Part shown: piece by piece, positions 44,478-56,642 of the stretch | How the letters are laid out: the number at the start of each line of letters is the position of its first letter | Numbering within the stretch: the first letter of the stretch is position 1 | Assembly (NCBI GenBank): GCA_916610825.1 | Contig: OU744453.1 | Location: forward strand, 14,005,469-14,069,468 | Reading direction: 5' to 3' | DNA length: 64,000 nt | DNA from: Haliclystus octoradiatus | Taxonomy: Eukaryota > Cnidaria > Staurozoa > Stauromedusae > Haliclystidae | Position numbers and translations under genes: made by a program | Notes under the pieces: model-generated | The model's input: only the letters and a program-made list of their open reading frames with translations | Databases searched by the model: none | Told to the model about the DNA's origin: nothing

Positions 44478-45807
44478 GATATTAAGTGGACTATGGCGAA
44501 GCTAGTGAATAAGCTAGTGGTTATCGTGTCAAATTCGAAGGAACGTTGAATTTCCTGAGAAAAAAATCAATATTTACATCCTTTAGTGGAATTCTCAAAA
44601 TGCAATGGACATGGACTCATTTCTCATTGAGCACCTGCGTTGTAGGTTGACATAGAAACATGCAATCAAATCCATTGATTAATTAAGCATCTAATTCACC
44701 CTTTGAAAATCACAGAGGTGGCATGTCGTACAATGAAAATCATGAATATCCAATTCGCTTAAGCGCATATTTAGTTGAATATGTATATAATGAATTTTTT
44801 TTCAAATTCAACAAATTGCATATATAATGAAGTTCTGATTAATTAATACCTATATATGTATAAAAATATGTAAAATTGTTGTTAATGTGGTGAAAACTTC
44901 TCGAAAACATATTTGAATGTATAAATTTCATTTCACATGCATATTTTTTATTAGTCCTACATGATTTTACAATTGGCAAATCTTCTCATTATCATTTATT
45001 CAGAACGCGATATTTCATGCGTGGTGAAGTTCATTGAAATGTCAGTCTAATGTTTTTCAGCTATAAATTGATAGCAGCAGCTGTTACAGATCCATGCTCA
45101 TTATATTATTTTACAGTATTCGCTATAAATAAAGATGAAGTCATGTCATAATAATTTGAACTTGTTAATAACTCTACAGACAGAGGATATAGTGAGTACA
45201 ATGACGCTAATTTAGATGTTAACACACACTGTTAATACTACTATGGAAACGCGATAGTTTGAATGGAAGATATGGTTATTTCAATTTATGATTAAATATT
45301 TGATTGAAATCCGAGAAAACTGTGAAAAACCATCGCTAACACATATACAACAAGGCATTCTCATTTATAGGTATACATTATCAATGTCATTGCTGTACCA
45401 CAGCTTTTGGTGGGATCTCTTGATAAAAACTTGATCCAGAACTTGTCGACATATCTTAATATATTATAGAGAATTGCTTCAAACTCATGTACGCTAATGA
45501 CTCGGCTCTTTTCTCAATTATGTTTGAAAGTAATAGAAACTGGATCACCGTGTTCTTATCTATGTTTTCAAGTTGTTTGCTTTTATTCTGTTTTGTATCC
45601 TTCGTATCGAAGCAAGATGTATCTTTATACTTTGCGGCCTTCGCGGCTTTGCGTCATCGCTGCTATTGTTTGCGATATTTCTCCTCAATCCTTCTCAATC
45701 CAGCTCTGCCCTCATGAAACTGAAAAACTATTCATCCATGTCTGTAAAAGGGACTATGCAGACCGGCGGTCACTTTTGCGTTATTTCTTTGAGCATTATA
45801 CGGCTGT
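44478..45807. other. Upstream region of the fibrinogen-domain gene; nothing else seen
   Basis: AT-rich sequence. A promoter for the minus-strand gene should lie just right of 44477, but I see no element I can defend. Overlapping hydrophobic frames at 45487-45930 show no domain. Confidence 0.5.
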
Positions 45808-46151
45808 CAGGGGCGGATTCAGACTATTGGATCTGTCGCGCAATGGGTTCCTCGTCTAGTTTCCCTGTCCATTATCGCCATTCGACGAAAACGCTGATTA
45901 CTTGCTTTTTACGTTTAAAAATGGTTTAACGCAACTCCACGCGAGTCCCCTGTGGAATTATGTTGCTAGTCTCGACAGGGCAGCCAGACGAGCTCTCTTC
46001 ATATTTTTTGAGTGACACTGACAACGTCATTTTTCATGCAGCAGAATTCAAGCCAATGATATGAAATCATTAGATTAGATTAGGGATTGGAATTTGAAGT
46101 ACTCTGAATGAGACGATTGTTGCTTAGCACCATGTCACTGCAGTGAAGCAC
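45808..46151 (+). mobile_element. hAT-family 5' end fragment
   Basis: Begins CAGGGGCGGATTCAG, the same terminus as the hAT-type elements elsewhere in the window. A matching right end (GGATCTGCCCCTG) occurs at 51454-51466 beyond the Gypsy element, but the flanking octamers (ACGGCTGT and GGTATCAA) do not match, so one element spanning both is not shown. Confidence 0.45.
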
Positions 46152-46329
46152 TGTAATGATATTTGATTGACAGATGTCATTGACGTCATGTCGAGAGTTA
46201 GAATTTCGCGACACCATGAGAAAGGAGTCAGTCTGGGTTTGGTCCCCGTCGTTGACATACCAAAGTGTTTAATTATATGCGTTATTGTTTTTATTCACTT
46301 GACTCATGTTTTACCATTGATATACTACA
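46152..46329 (+). repeat. Gypsy 5' LTR
   Basis: 178 bp, TGTAATGATATTTG ... TACTACA. Contains TGACGTCA, a perfect CRE/ATF palindrome, near 46179, which is also kept in the 3' LTR. Confidence 0.93.
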
Positions 46330-46389
46330 AAGTTAACTTTAGTTTTCACAATTCACCATATCGAAATTTTTTAAAGGAAGTATTTTAAT

Positions 46390-46746
46390 ATGGGTGAAGA
46401 CAACGGATCAGGAGATGCTACAAGGGAAAGATTATTGTTCTTACCTGTGACTGCTCCGAAATTGAAGTCTTCTGACAGAGAAGATGTCACTGTATTTAAA
46501 AGAAAATACGACGAGTATTTAGAGTTGATAAAAGAGAGGAACGAGCATGGTGGAGAAGAGATCAAGCCTCTTACGGTAAGAGCTTGCATTAACACATCTT
46601 TATTGAGAGCCATAGCAACGTATGAACTCGAAAAAACTCTAGCAGAAGTGACCGAGAAGGACCTTGTCGATTATATTGGCGGAAAATTAGACGTAGGGCA
46701 GACGATAATATCCCTGACGTCGAACAGATTTTCAAAAAAGAATTAA
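46390..46746 (+). CDS. Gypsy gag, N-terminal part
   Basis: 118 codons starting MGEDNGSGDATRERLLFLPV, 60 bp after the LTR. Charged and helical; family clear only from position between LTR and zinc knuckle. Ends with a stop two bases before the next frame, so gag may be two frames because of a decay event. Confidence 0.6.
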   Translation: MGEDNGSGDATRERLLFLPVTAPKLKSSDREDVTVFKRKYDEYLELIKERNEHGGEEIKPLTVRACINTSLLRAIATYELEKTLAEVTEKDLVDYIGGKLDVGQTIISLTSNRFSKKN

Positions 46747-46748
46747 AA

Positions 46749-47279
46749 ATGGATTTAACTATAAAAGACTCAAAAGCGAGAGTGTTAAAACTTTTTCAAG
46801 ACGTAGATGAGATATTGGACAAATACGGAATTAAGACATTATTGGACACAGAAAGTAACAATAAACTAAAAATAAAATGCATTGTGAACGCTATCCAACC
46901 TTACAAGTTAAGAGAAACTTTGAAGAATGAACTGAAATATAGAAACAGCGAGTCAAAGAAAGACACAGCAAAACTTTTCAAATTGGTAAGGGATTTAACA
47001 ACAAAATTTGATGTGTTTAATATTAACGAAACCGAAAAAGAGATAAAACCGATGGACGCTAGTCACGCTACAAAAGAACATTATTTAGCTAAAAAGAAAT
47101 TGGAAAGCTGGACTTGCAAAGGAAACGACTCTCAAGCTAATTGTCCTAAACAAGAAGGTAAAGAGAGAAAAAAGAAAGATACAAAGTCACCGCCTACAAC
47201 CGGATGTCTAAAATGTAAAGGAAAGCATTGGCCAAAGGAATGCCCAGACGCAACAGCAAATGAATTTAGGATTTATTAG
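46749..47279 (+). CDS. Gypsy gag, C-terminal part with zinc knuckle
   Basis: 176 codons, Lys-rich, with a CLKCKGKHWPKEC knuckle near the end (CCHC type), which binds the element RNA in the particle. Ends TAG at 47277-47279. Confidence 0.7.
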   Translation: MDLTIKDSKARVLKLFQDVDEILDKYGIKTLLDTESNNKLKIKCIVNAIQPYKLRETLKNELKYRNSESKKDTAKLFKLVRDLTTKFDVFNINETEKEIKPMDASHATKEHYLAKKKLESWTCKGNDSQANCPKQEGKERKKKDTKSPPTTGCLKCKGKHWPKECPDATANEFRIY

Positions 47280-47341
47280 AAAAGCTATCTAAGACAAGAT
47301 CAGGAGCTGCATACAGTAAATCTCAAGATAAGAGTAAACCA

Positions 47342-49390
47342 GTCTCAAACAAATAATGTAAACAGATATTGAAAGCAGACAGTTGTCAAATAATTGTGCA
47401 ATTATAAACGAGGTGATAAACTGCAAATATGTGTTAGACACAGGGGTCTACAGAACATTTATCAGGCGTGATTTGGCGGAAATAATTGCTGCTAAAACAC
47501 CGACTATGATTAAATAAACCCCTCCTGTGGACATTCAATTTGCAAAAAAGGAGGTAACAGAAAAATTACTAGCACAATTAGTATAAACTTAACGCTTTTA
47601 ACAAAAGCTGGAAAATTAGTGCTGAGAGCAATTGATTGCATTGTAATTAATAATCTGCAAGATGATTTAATAATTGGTAAACCATTGTTAGAGTCAAAAG
47701 GAATCAACATAGAACAATTGATCGCAGATATTGCTAAGAATAAAAATGAATCTATTGATGTAAATAATTTGGAGGCCGATAGTGACGAAAATGAGACAGA
47801 TGATTTCCCTCTTTGGCAGCCTTACATTTCTCCAAATTGTCAAGTAGATGCAATTGAGGCAGTATTGGAACAGTTGAAGGGTGATACTGCAACCCAATAT
47901 GAATACGGAGAGCTGAAAAGATTAATCGAAACATTCAGTGAATTATGGAGATTAAATCTGGGACCAGATGCACCTGCAGACGTCCCACCAATGGAGGTAA
48001 AATTGAAAAAGGATGCCTCACCTATACAATGCAAAGGACGTCACTATGCACCTATGCACTCAGCCCATTTGAAGGGGCATATTGCGGAACTAGAAAAGTT
48101 TGGCTTAGTGAAAAGAAATCACAACGCCAGTTGGGCAACATCTGCATTTGTCGTAAATGATGAAAAGGGAAAGCCCCGCATGGTTGTGGATTTAAGAGCT
48201 GTGAATCATGTTACGGATCGCAAGGTATGGTCTATGCCCAATATAGAAGTGCAGTTACAAAGGTTAGAAGGTATGAAATATTTTGCAACCTTGGATTTAT
48301 TTAAGGGGTATTGGAAATATCCATTAGATGAACAATCACAAGAACTACATTCATTTATGACTGCTGAGGGCATATATACGCCAACCATAGTTATAATGGG
48401 GGCATGTGATAGCGTAGCATACTTTCAATCCACAGTGCAGAAGGTAGTTGATAGCTGTACACGCCCACAGAATTGTTTACTTTGGGTAAATGATATTTTG
48501 TGTTTTGGCAAAACCTTTGAGGAATTACAAGAAACATTAGCTACTGTTCTCAATGTTTTAAGTAAACATAAACTCAAGGTTAATGCTCGTAAAAGTATTT
48601 TATTACGCAGCAGTATTCGCTGGCGTGGCAGAATAATATCAGAGAGGGGAATCCACGTTGATCCATCCCGATTACAAGCAATTACTGAGATGTCACCACC
48701 TGTCACTGCCAGCAATTTGCAGCAGTTTATTTGTGCATTGAATTGGATACGATCATCATTGCCAAATTTTGCTGAAGTTATAGCACCTCCAAGAGATATA
48801 CTTGAAAAAGCATTTGATGCTTCTGGTTCACGTACAAATAGAGCAGCCCGTTCTGTCAAGTTATCTGACATTGGCTGGGGTAAGAATGAAATATTTGCAT
48901 TTAAGAATAGTAAAAAGTTAATAAGTCATGCTGTGACATTGGCTCATTTTCAGCCTGATTATGAACTATGTATTTTACTGATGCTAGTAATTATTTTTGG
49001 GCAATAGTTGCTACACAAGTGCCTGTTGCAGATTTAGTATTACCAATTGACGAGCAACGTCACGATCCACTTGTATTTCTCAGTGGTGAATTTAAAGGGG
49101 CTAGTGCACGTTGATCCATTAATGAAAAAGTGATACATCTATTACTGATACATCTGATTGACCAACAATTGAGGATGTTATTAGTCAATCGGATTGTAAT
49201 CTGGATAATCCACTAGTTATCAAAGATGTTCATGGAGTTTTACGTACTGAGGATGGTGTTATTTGGTTACCTGCTGATAGCAATTTATGCATACGACTAC
49301 TTGTTATAGCTCATTGTGGGTCAGCTGGTCATCGTGGCATCGATACAACTTATCGTACGTTATTATCACGTTTTATTTGGAAAGGGATGA
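47342..49390 (+). pseudogene. Gypsy protease, RT and RNase H
   Basis: The protease motif YVLDTGVYRTFI near 47430 is followed by a stop near 47515. RT is open at 47619-49007: VVDLRAVNHVTD, the first catalytic Asp in FATLDLFKGYW, and motif C as WVNDI instead of the usual VDD. The connection ends FICALNWIRSSLP. RNase H is shifted into another frame near 48975 (TDASNYFWAIVA). The Asn in motif C replaces a metal-binding Asp and would by itself disable the RT. Confidence 0.85.
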
Positions 49391-50561
49391 GAAAAGATGT
49401 TGAGAAGTTTTGTCTCAAGTGTTTACATTGTCTTGCATGTGATCCGCGTAAAGTTATACCTCGACCATATGGAGAAGTTTTGATAGGTGAGAAGACTAAT
49501 GATGTTATTCATTTTGATTATTTATTTGCAAGTAAAACTGATGAACATTGTCCTTTTGGATATATCTTGGTTTTGAAGGATGATTATTCTGGATTTGTTG
49601 AGCTAGTAACTGCTGCAAATGCTACATATGACCAGTTGTGGAATCATTAATGGATTGGTTTAAAAGATTTGGGATTGTTAGTCAATGGGTCAGTGATCAA
49701 GGTACACATTTTCTAACTGACGTCATGACAAAAGTTAGTCAACGATTGAATGTTAAACACAATTTTGTTACTGCATACACACCGTGGGCAAATGGTACAG
49801 TTGAACGAGTGAAACGTAATATCTTATTTGTATTACGCTGTCTATTATGCGAATTACGACTCAACAATAGTGATTGGCTGTGTTTATTACCAGTTATACA
49901 GATGGTTATTAATAATTCATTATCAAAGAGATTAGGTGGTTATGCACCTGTGACCGCATTCACAGGTATCACACCGTCATTGCCGTTAGATTTTATATTT
50001 GTGCCGAGATTGAAGGAAATGGTTTCAGTACCTACAACTGATACATATAAAGCTGGTATTGAATCGCTACGTGATTCACTTGAGATTATTCATGGAGAGG
50101 TTACCAAGGCAAAGAATAAAACTAGAGATGCTAATGCCAAGAGGAGAATATATGCTAAGTCTGTAAAAGCCATTAATTTCCGTGAGGGTGATTATGTCTT
50201 GGCAGCAAGTGTACTTCATAAATCTGGACAAAAGTTGAAAGTCCATTGGCAAGGACCAATGAAAATTATTACTCTAAAAAACCCTTGGGTTTATGAAATG
50301 GAACATCTAATTACTGGAGATATCAGAGTATGCCATGCATCACGACTGAAATATTATTGTGATAGTTCTTTAAAAGTTACTGAAGACTTAATTGAACAAA
50401 TAGCTCATAATGATTCTGGCTATGTGGTTGACGACTTACTTGAAGTCCGTCTTACTACTGATGGAAATTGGGAGTTATTGGTTCGTTGGTCGGGCTTCGA
50501 ACATTTAGAGGTTCATGGGAATCATTCGAAAATCTATTTATTGATGTTCCAAAACTTGTAA
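49387..50561 (+). pseudogene. Gypsy integrase with chromodomain-like C-terminus
   Basis: The zinc half-motif CLKCLHCLAC is followed by the catalytic core: first Asp in IHFDYLF, second in VSDQGTHF, and Glu in WANGTVERVKR. A one-base shift lies near 49630 between the first and second acids. The C-terminus has WQGPMKI and then YVVDDLLEVR ... WELLVRWSGFE, which resembles a chromodomain; in Gypsy chromoviruses this guides insertion to modified chromatin. The Glu/Trp end of the domain is decayed. Confidence 0.82.
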
Positions 50562-50682
50562 TAAAATTTGCTAATGATAGTTGTAGCAATAAAGACTTTA
50601 CAGAGTTTGTTAAAACTTTATAGACTAATTACTTGTTAAATTTGAACAACTTATCATAAAGCCTTTAAATTGAAGGAGGCAG

Positions 50683-50860
50683 TGTAATGATATTTGATTG
50701 ACAGGTGTCATTGACGTCATGTCGAGAGTTAGTATTTTTCGACACCATGAGAAAGGAGTCAGTCTTGTTTTGGTCCCTGTCGTTGACATACCAAAGTGTT
50801 TAATTATATGCGTTATTGTTTTTATTCACTTGACTCATGTTTTACCGTTGATATAATACA
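50683..50860 (+). repeat. Gypsy 3' LTR
   Basis: Twin of 46152-46329 and preceded by the polypurine tract GAAGGAGGCAG (about 50672-50682). Confidence 0.93.
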
Positions 50861-51359
50861 AGCACTAAAATCGATTATGATATAAAATTGACGCCGTGAT
50901 TATGCCGTGATTATGAACCATTTCGTGCACGGCAAACAAAATGGCCAACACATTTGCATGTGAGAAAGTATTGGTTACTAGTCGTAATGAAAAGTAAACG
51001 AGAACAAGCTCTTACGACTTAGTAGTTACTCTTTCGCTGATCTGAAGTCAACTTATTGTCAAGAACAAGACCATCGACTATCTCTTGCTACGAAACAATA
51101 TGTAGAAGCAACAAACCCGATGATTGATTTGATTTGTTGAAGCTATTACAGCATGCTCCTCTTTTTTTCTCTCTTAAACTTGAACATTCTTCCAATTTAA
51201 TATAATACTAATCAATTCTATTTTATTATAGTGCTTATATTTATTTACATGTTTGTTACTATTAGTTACTGTTTTGAATTACGATAGTTCACAGAGTAAT
51301 GCATTTTTCCTTCCGATTGTTGATTTATAATTGTCAAATTAAATACAAATTTATTTCGA

Positions 51360-51466
51360 ACAATATTTCCAGGGCAGCATGCTCCTGGACCCATCAGATA
51401 GGGAGGGGTTTGCCCATTTCTGAGCTCGAAAAGTGACAGTCAGCTTCTTTCCTGGATCTGCCCCTG
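51360..51466 (+). mobile_element. hAT-family 3' end fragment
   Basis: GC-rich subterminal text (GCAGCATGCTCCTGGACCC, GGGAGGGGTTTGCCC) and terminus GGATCTGCCCCTG match the right ends of the hAT-type elements at 20047 and 32868. Confidence 0.55.
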
Positions 51467-51639
51467 GGTATCAATACTTATCCTTATGTAAGTGATCTGC
51501 TTCTGTTTGGTGTTCAATGTATTATGAATAGCTGCAGGATGCCATCTTGCCTCGTATATCCGCTATTCTGGCTAGCTTTCAAATATAGTTTACTAAGCGT
51601 GGTCACGTGATTCATGTCAAGCTCCACAAATATCGAACA

Positions 51640-52335
51640 CGCGTAGTCCTAACCCCCCAACCAACCTCTTCAAATTTTGTCCAAATCATCATAAATTCTT
51701 TGATCAGTAGTTGATCAGTTGTTATCAGGTGTTTTAAGACTGATCAAACAAAAGCGTTACAGTTATTAACGATTTTGTTGTGGGGGGAGGCAGGATTACG
51801 CCAGCCCGCTTACCCCACCAAATTCGAAAATTTACATATCAAAAGTTTGATCAAGCTGTCATAAGTACTGACCAGGCATTTATATTGCTGATCAAACTAC
51901 GATCAACGAAATATTCACGTTTTAACCTGAATTTATAGGTGTAGTCCTGCCCACACCCCCATTTAACCACGCCCAATGTCAAAAGATTGATCACGATGTG
52001 ATCAGTGCTGATCAGACTATAGCTAAACTGAACAACTGAAGATCAGAGAGATATTCACGTTCCACTGTTCAAAATTACCATAATCTTGGCCCCCCACCCC
52101 CTGAAACCACCCCCAATTTCGGAAATTTTCATACCAAATTCATATCATTACTGATCAGGCATCTACTAAACTGACATTCACGTTTATCTTACTCCATTTT
52201 AAGCGTCACGCTCGCCCCCCCCCCACTTTTCTACCAAATCTCAATCAATTTTGAAAATTTTCACGCACAAGTTTGATCACGGCTTGATCAGCGCAGAACA
52301 GGCTATTATTTTACTGATCAGTCAAAAAATTGATA
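51640..52335. repeat. Degenerate ~150-170 bp tandem repeat rich in TGATCA
   Basis: About four to five units, each with a C-rich run (CCCCCCACC type), an AATTTTCA(T/C)A stretch, GTTTGATCA, one or more TGATCA palindromes in TACTGATCAGGC-like context, and ATTCACGTTT. Units are diverged. No ORF. Confidence 0.75.
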
Positions 52336-53736
52336 GATTACTTCAAAAAAGCTTCAATGCTAACCAGAAATATGGAAAAAGTGGTAGATGTGTATATTTT
52401 TTGATTCTGGTATGATGACTGTTGCGTAGCGAGATCTTCTAGTCATTTGCATTTACGCATGTGCGGCTTCTATCAACAATAGTTGTGTGAAATAAAACTT
52501 TCAATATCTCACCAGGGCTATACATACTGTGTTTCACAGCATAAAAACCTATCATTAACATGTTACAGCTTTTATCATTGTATACCGCTTTGTTATTAAA
52601 TTAAACACGTCGTGAAATATTAGCAAACATTCAAGTTGATAATAAACATAAAATATTTATTTCACCTTAAACGAATTATTGACATGTTTGACAATTTATT
52701 TTCACTAAAGTAATTATCCAAGCATTTAAAAACCTAAATCTGTACTGATTTCGACTCTTAAATTAATGACTTTATATTCATGCACACAAACTATCAACAC
52801 ATTTCCTTCTCCCCGAATGCCTATGCAAAGACAATAATAACATGAAATGTTGTGTTATTGGCCCCAAAAATAGGGGCATTAATCTAACCTCTGCTAAAAT
52901 GATCATTAATGAAGAACAGAGGCCATTTGAAAAGGCCACATCGTTCGAAAAATAACACGATTTACTTCTTATATCCATGTTATTGAACAAGTCATATTTA
53001 AAAGTCGCAATATGATTTTCACAATTTTAACATGGGGAATAAAGTCGTAAAATCCCATATTAATTACCGGCGAAACTAGAAGTTAGTTATTCTTTTGTTT
53101 TGCAATGGTGGTTTGATTTGTAACATTATAAATGATCATATGTACAGATTAAAGAGAAAAGCATGGGCATTCGAATCCTATAGTCACACGCTTCATAGAT
53201 ATTCTAAAAAATTAACTGTTCCAGAAATTGTCATAAATCTTTACAGCCTTTTTATGACCCCGTACTAAAAAGCCATTGAAGAATTTGAATTGCAAATGTT
53301 TACACTCGCTGTGCAATGGTCAACTTAATTAATCAGAAGGTAAGACATCGATTTATAGCTGTATTTTCATGTTAATCTTTCATATTAAAAGTCACGGGAT
53401 CAATAGCTATTGCAGAAATGAAGTTAGATCGATATTTTATCGCAAAATTGGTTTACATTTGCTCAAATCAGGTGACAAATTTGTGGCTCAAACGCCATTT
53501 GTCGCGATGCTCACGCTACGGGGTAGACCAAAACTTTCTGTCTGTAAATGATGTTCTTAGATTTTCACATATTGATACTCCTTAAACACCAAAATTCAGC
53601 TTAAACATATTAATCTACTAGATTTAATGCCAGAGAAATGTTGTTTCTCGCTACGGTGAATGAACAATATATTCAACAATGCCAATTAGCAAATACTTAA
53701 AAAAAATAGCACATGTGTGATGTATATGAAGTCTCA
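52336..53736. other. No gene seen
   Basis: AT-rich intergenic DNA. A small palindrome (GCCCCAAAAATAGGGGC at 52861-52877) is the only structure noticed. Confidence 0.5.
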
Positions 53737-53833
53737 TCGCGTTGTTATCTGCGTCACAGAACGTAATTCGTCAGGAAACCTCATTCTTTGTGGATGAATT
53801 GCGTTCTGAGCCGCAGATAACAATGCGACGCGA
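53737..53833. repeat. ~97 bp imperfect palindrome
   Basis: GCGTTGTTATCTGCG ... AGAACGTAATTCGTC on the left pairs with GATGAATTGCGTTCT ... CGCAGATAACAATGCG on the right around a loop of about 22 bp. Could be a tiny MITE or a foldback scar. No target duplication seen. Confidence 0.6.
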
Positions 53834-53930
53834 ACGTGTGAAATTTAGAAATTGAATGAAATTAAAAATAAAGAAAAAGTACTGTTAACCACTCAGACTC
53901 ATAATTTTCTCTGATCCATTAAGCCGGGTT

Positions 53931-54720
53931 TCCACTTGACCAAAAATGCGCTGCAGCGAAAAATTTGCGGCTACTTTCGCGGCTAAATTTTCGCTGGTTT
54001 GATTTCCACTTGAAATTTGTTTCGCGCGCCAAATTCTACATTTTATGAAAATCCATCATGACACCAGTCAATTTGGAAGTTGTATTGATTCCACGACTGC
54101 GAATTATTCAATTTTTCTGCTCAGAAGACGTAGAGTTTATGCAGGAAAATACAGTAAACCATTCTAGGTCCGGAAAATATTTGAAGAGAGGAAAGAGAAA
54201 GGAGAGTTTCATTTACTCGTAAAGGAAATGAAGCTCTACGACATCGAATATTTTTCCCGTACTCTTCGTAAATATGTCCTTCGAGGTTTGAACAAGTTTA
54301 TATAATGATTGGTCTAGAAATTGCAAAGAAGGATACTCACATGAGAAAAGCATGTGCTTGTTTACGTTATTTGGTGACTGGAGATTCACAATTGACAAAA
54401 ATACAGACTACAAATTTCAGGCAACAAAGCAATACAGGCTACAAGTTTCATCCTGCCTTCTTGTTTGCTGAAAATTTCATGACAACATCATTTTCATATG
54501 ATTTTCATTGGCTTGATTCACTTTTCGCGTTTTTAAGGAATGTGCAGTCAAACTTACAAATTCCCCGCGTTGAGAGGGTGACTGCGTTGGTACTAGTACC
54601 ACTTTCCCAACAGGAGCCCTGTACAATCGTTACTGATTACCGTGCTGTATTGGTCATCTTGAGAGCTAGGTTATCTGATTTTGATAAGGGATTACTCATC
54701 TCGAGTCCCTTCAGATAAAA
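53931..54720 (+). pseudogene. PIF/Harbinger transposase remnant, N-terminal part
   Basis: The left edge GGGTTTCCACTTG resembles Harbinger-type termini. Frames then give MKLYDIEYFSRTLRK and IAKKDTHMRKACACLRYLVTGDS, matching the helical region before the DDE core of HARBI1-like transposases (the LRYLATGDS signature). Frameshifts near 54245 and 54300 break it, and no DDE motifs follow. The right end runs into the segmental duplication. Confidence 0.65.
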
Positions 54721-56546
54721 TTAAACTAATTAGACTATTAGGGCGTTGTCTAGTTAGTCTCTCCGATTGGTCGTTTGCCTGCTATTATAGCTGTTGTTGT
54801 TGCAGTTTGTAGCATTTTTGATGTTGACGAGACCATAACTCCGAGGGCTATCTGTTATACAACGACTTTTGCCATTAAGACCGCTGTTTTGTATATCATA
54901 TCACATTTTGACCATATCTGGAAACCGGGCTTTAGAAAGTTGTTTAGATCTTTAAAAAAACTCCCCTTCCTTGTGATTTTTCAGTAAACTTCATGCCTTT
55001 CGAAATCGTTTGGAACATTTGCGATAAAATTCAATGCCCAGAATTGAGAATTAATATCATTTCCAAGACGTGTTGGAACCATTAACTGTCGTAATTGCAT
55101 CAATTATTTTTAGTTATATCTCTGATTATTCTCATAAATGTATGATTTGGACAGCGTTTTTATTCAAAGCTATTATAAGCGAAGAGGCGTGACACGAAAT
55201 CATCATGGCAAGGAAAATTAATTCAACAAATAACAAACACTTTAGTTCAGCCGCAGTATTTAATGGCTATAGAAAGGAAGCTATTGATGAGCCACTGTTT
55301 TTCGTTGTCTTCTTATTTTCATTATGATTACTCTGTATTTGCTTCGTTTGTTCGACAAAATAAGTCTATCAGGCGACTCATTCAAATTCGTAGCGGCTCG
55401 AGTTTAATTCCGATGAAGCATGAATTAATGCAGTAGACCATTTGATCATTACTGATGTTAAAGTCGAATTTCAGATTTATTGATAACTAGATATCTTCCC
55501 TAAAATTAATTGTGAAATACTGACTGTAAATGAGTATCAAGTAAATTAATAATAATATGATTGGAGTCGTTGGTCTTTTTCTGGGCTTGACTTTCGTGGC
55601 CAAGCATTCTTAGCGAAAGCGAGGTAGCCAATTTCCACGCCCCGTGCTGATTCAGCAAAGGCAAGCTTTTGTCCTCGAGTTAGCAGACTCTACTGTTTAC
55701 CAAGTTTACATTTTGACAGTGAGTCTGCGAGCAGGTTAAGTATTTATAGGCTATTAGATCAGATAGATAAATACAGTACATGCGATTTCTTTCGATAATA
55801 TGGAAAACAATCAAATAATGCAGAAGACTGATATTCTAATTACATAGAGTATTAAGTAATTCTTAAGCAAAAATTCAACAGCTAAATGTTTTTATTTTGA
55901 ACAACGTTACCGTCAGTGTTTCTAACTGCCACGTAGATTCAAGTTAAATGATATAAAAACTATCTAATATATATACCAAAAATTAACAATTAATCTGTTA
56001 TTTTAACATATTTTAAGACACCAGAGACTTAATTAAATCTGATTGTCTATTTAAAAAGGGTTTCACTTAATAACTTCTTGTTTGTAAATTTCAAATATTT
56101 ATGAAGTAAGGTTGACTAGTATCGATGCGAGTTATGTCATTGAGCTCGGCGATGAGAAAGCATCTAAAATTCCACAAGAAATCAATCATTGAATCGGAAT
56201 ATCCAATTTCAGTGGGGAGAAAATGTTCAAATAAAGTTGACTATTTGGCCGATGAGATGCTAACAATCCGTGAGCGAAAACCGACTCTAAACCCTCAGAG
56301 TGACTCTATCCGTTTCCTGCTTTATTTGTCATATACAAACAATACATTGTAAGTAATTGAATATATTTCCTTCCTTTTGCATTGTTTAATAATTAGCAAC
56401 AGTAAATGTTTTTGACCAAGCATCTGCAGGTAATCATCGGCTGGGATATAGGTTGGGGACAGCATAGTTGAGAAGTCAGCTTTCGATTGTTACTATTTTT
56501 AACTGAAATATTGAAATTCCAAGCATTCAAGCATGGGGAGAAGGGA
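54571..56546. repeat. Segmental duplication, copy 2
   Basis: Direct copy of 1-2395 lacking about 408 bp (388-795 of copy 1) at 54952-54960, where TTTAAAAAAACTCC marks the join. That deletion removed the left inverted repeat of the embedded TIR element but kept its interior and right arm (to about 55737). Confidence 0.93.
56125..56352 (+). pseudogene. RT-protein C-terminal fragment, duplicate
   Basis: Same 75-codon frame as 1960-2187, with no amino-acid change visible. See that entry for the motif basis. Confidence 0.5.
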
Positions 56547-56642
56547 TTGTTTTTCGCCTTTGAGTGTGACTGTGAGTAATAAACTCGTTTGATGATAATT
56601 GTTAATTGTTATGTTACATATTTTGGTCTGTAATCTGCAAAG

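Larger units (their letters stand above)
46152..50860 (+). mobile_element. Gypsy-type LTR retrotransposon, decayed
   Basis: 178 bp LTRs at 46152-46329 and 50683-50860 with a 5 bp target-site duplication AGCAC (46147-46151 and 50861-50865). The LTRs differ at about nine positions, so this is older than BEL-1. Order gag, protease, RT, RNase H, integrase, chromodomain-like tail is typical of Gypsy. Several frameshifts and stops occur. Confidence 0.94.

Noticed and set aside
45487-45930. Three overlapping hydrophobic frames up to 120 codons
   Set aside because: Mutually overlapping, no recognisable domain, partly within a hAT end.
45808-51466. One hAT element spanning the Gypsy insertion
   Set aside because: End motifs exist on both sides, but the flanking octamers do not match, so the two ends may be from different copies.
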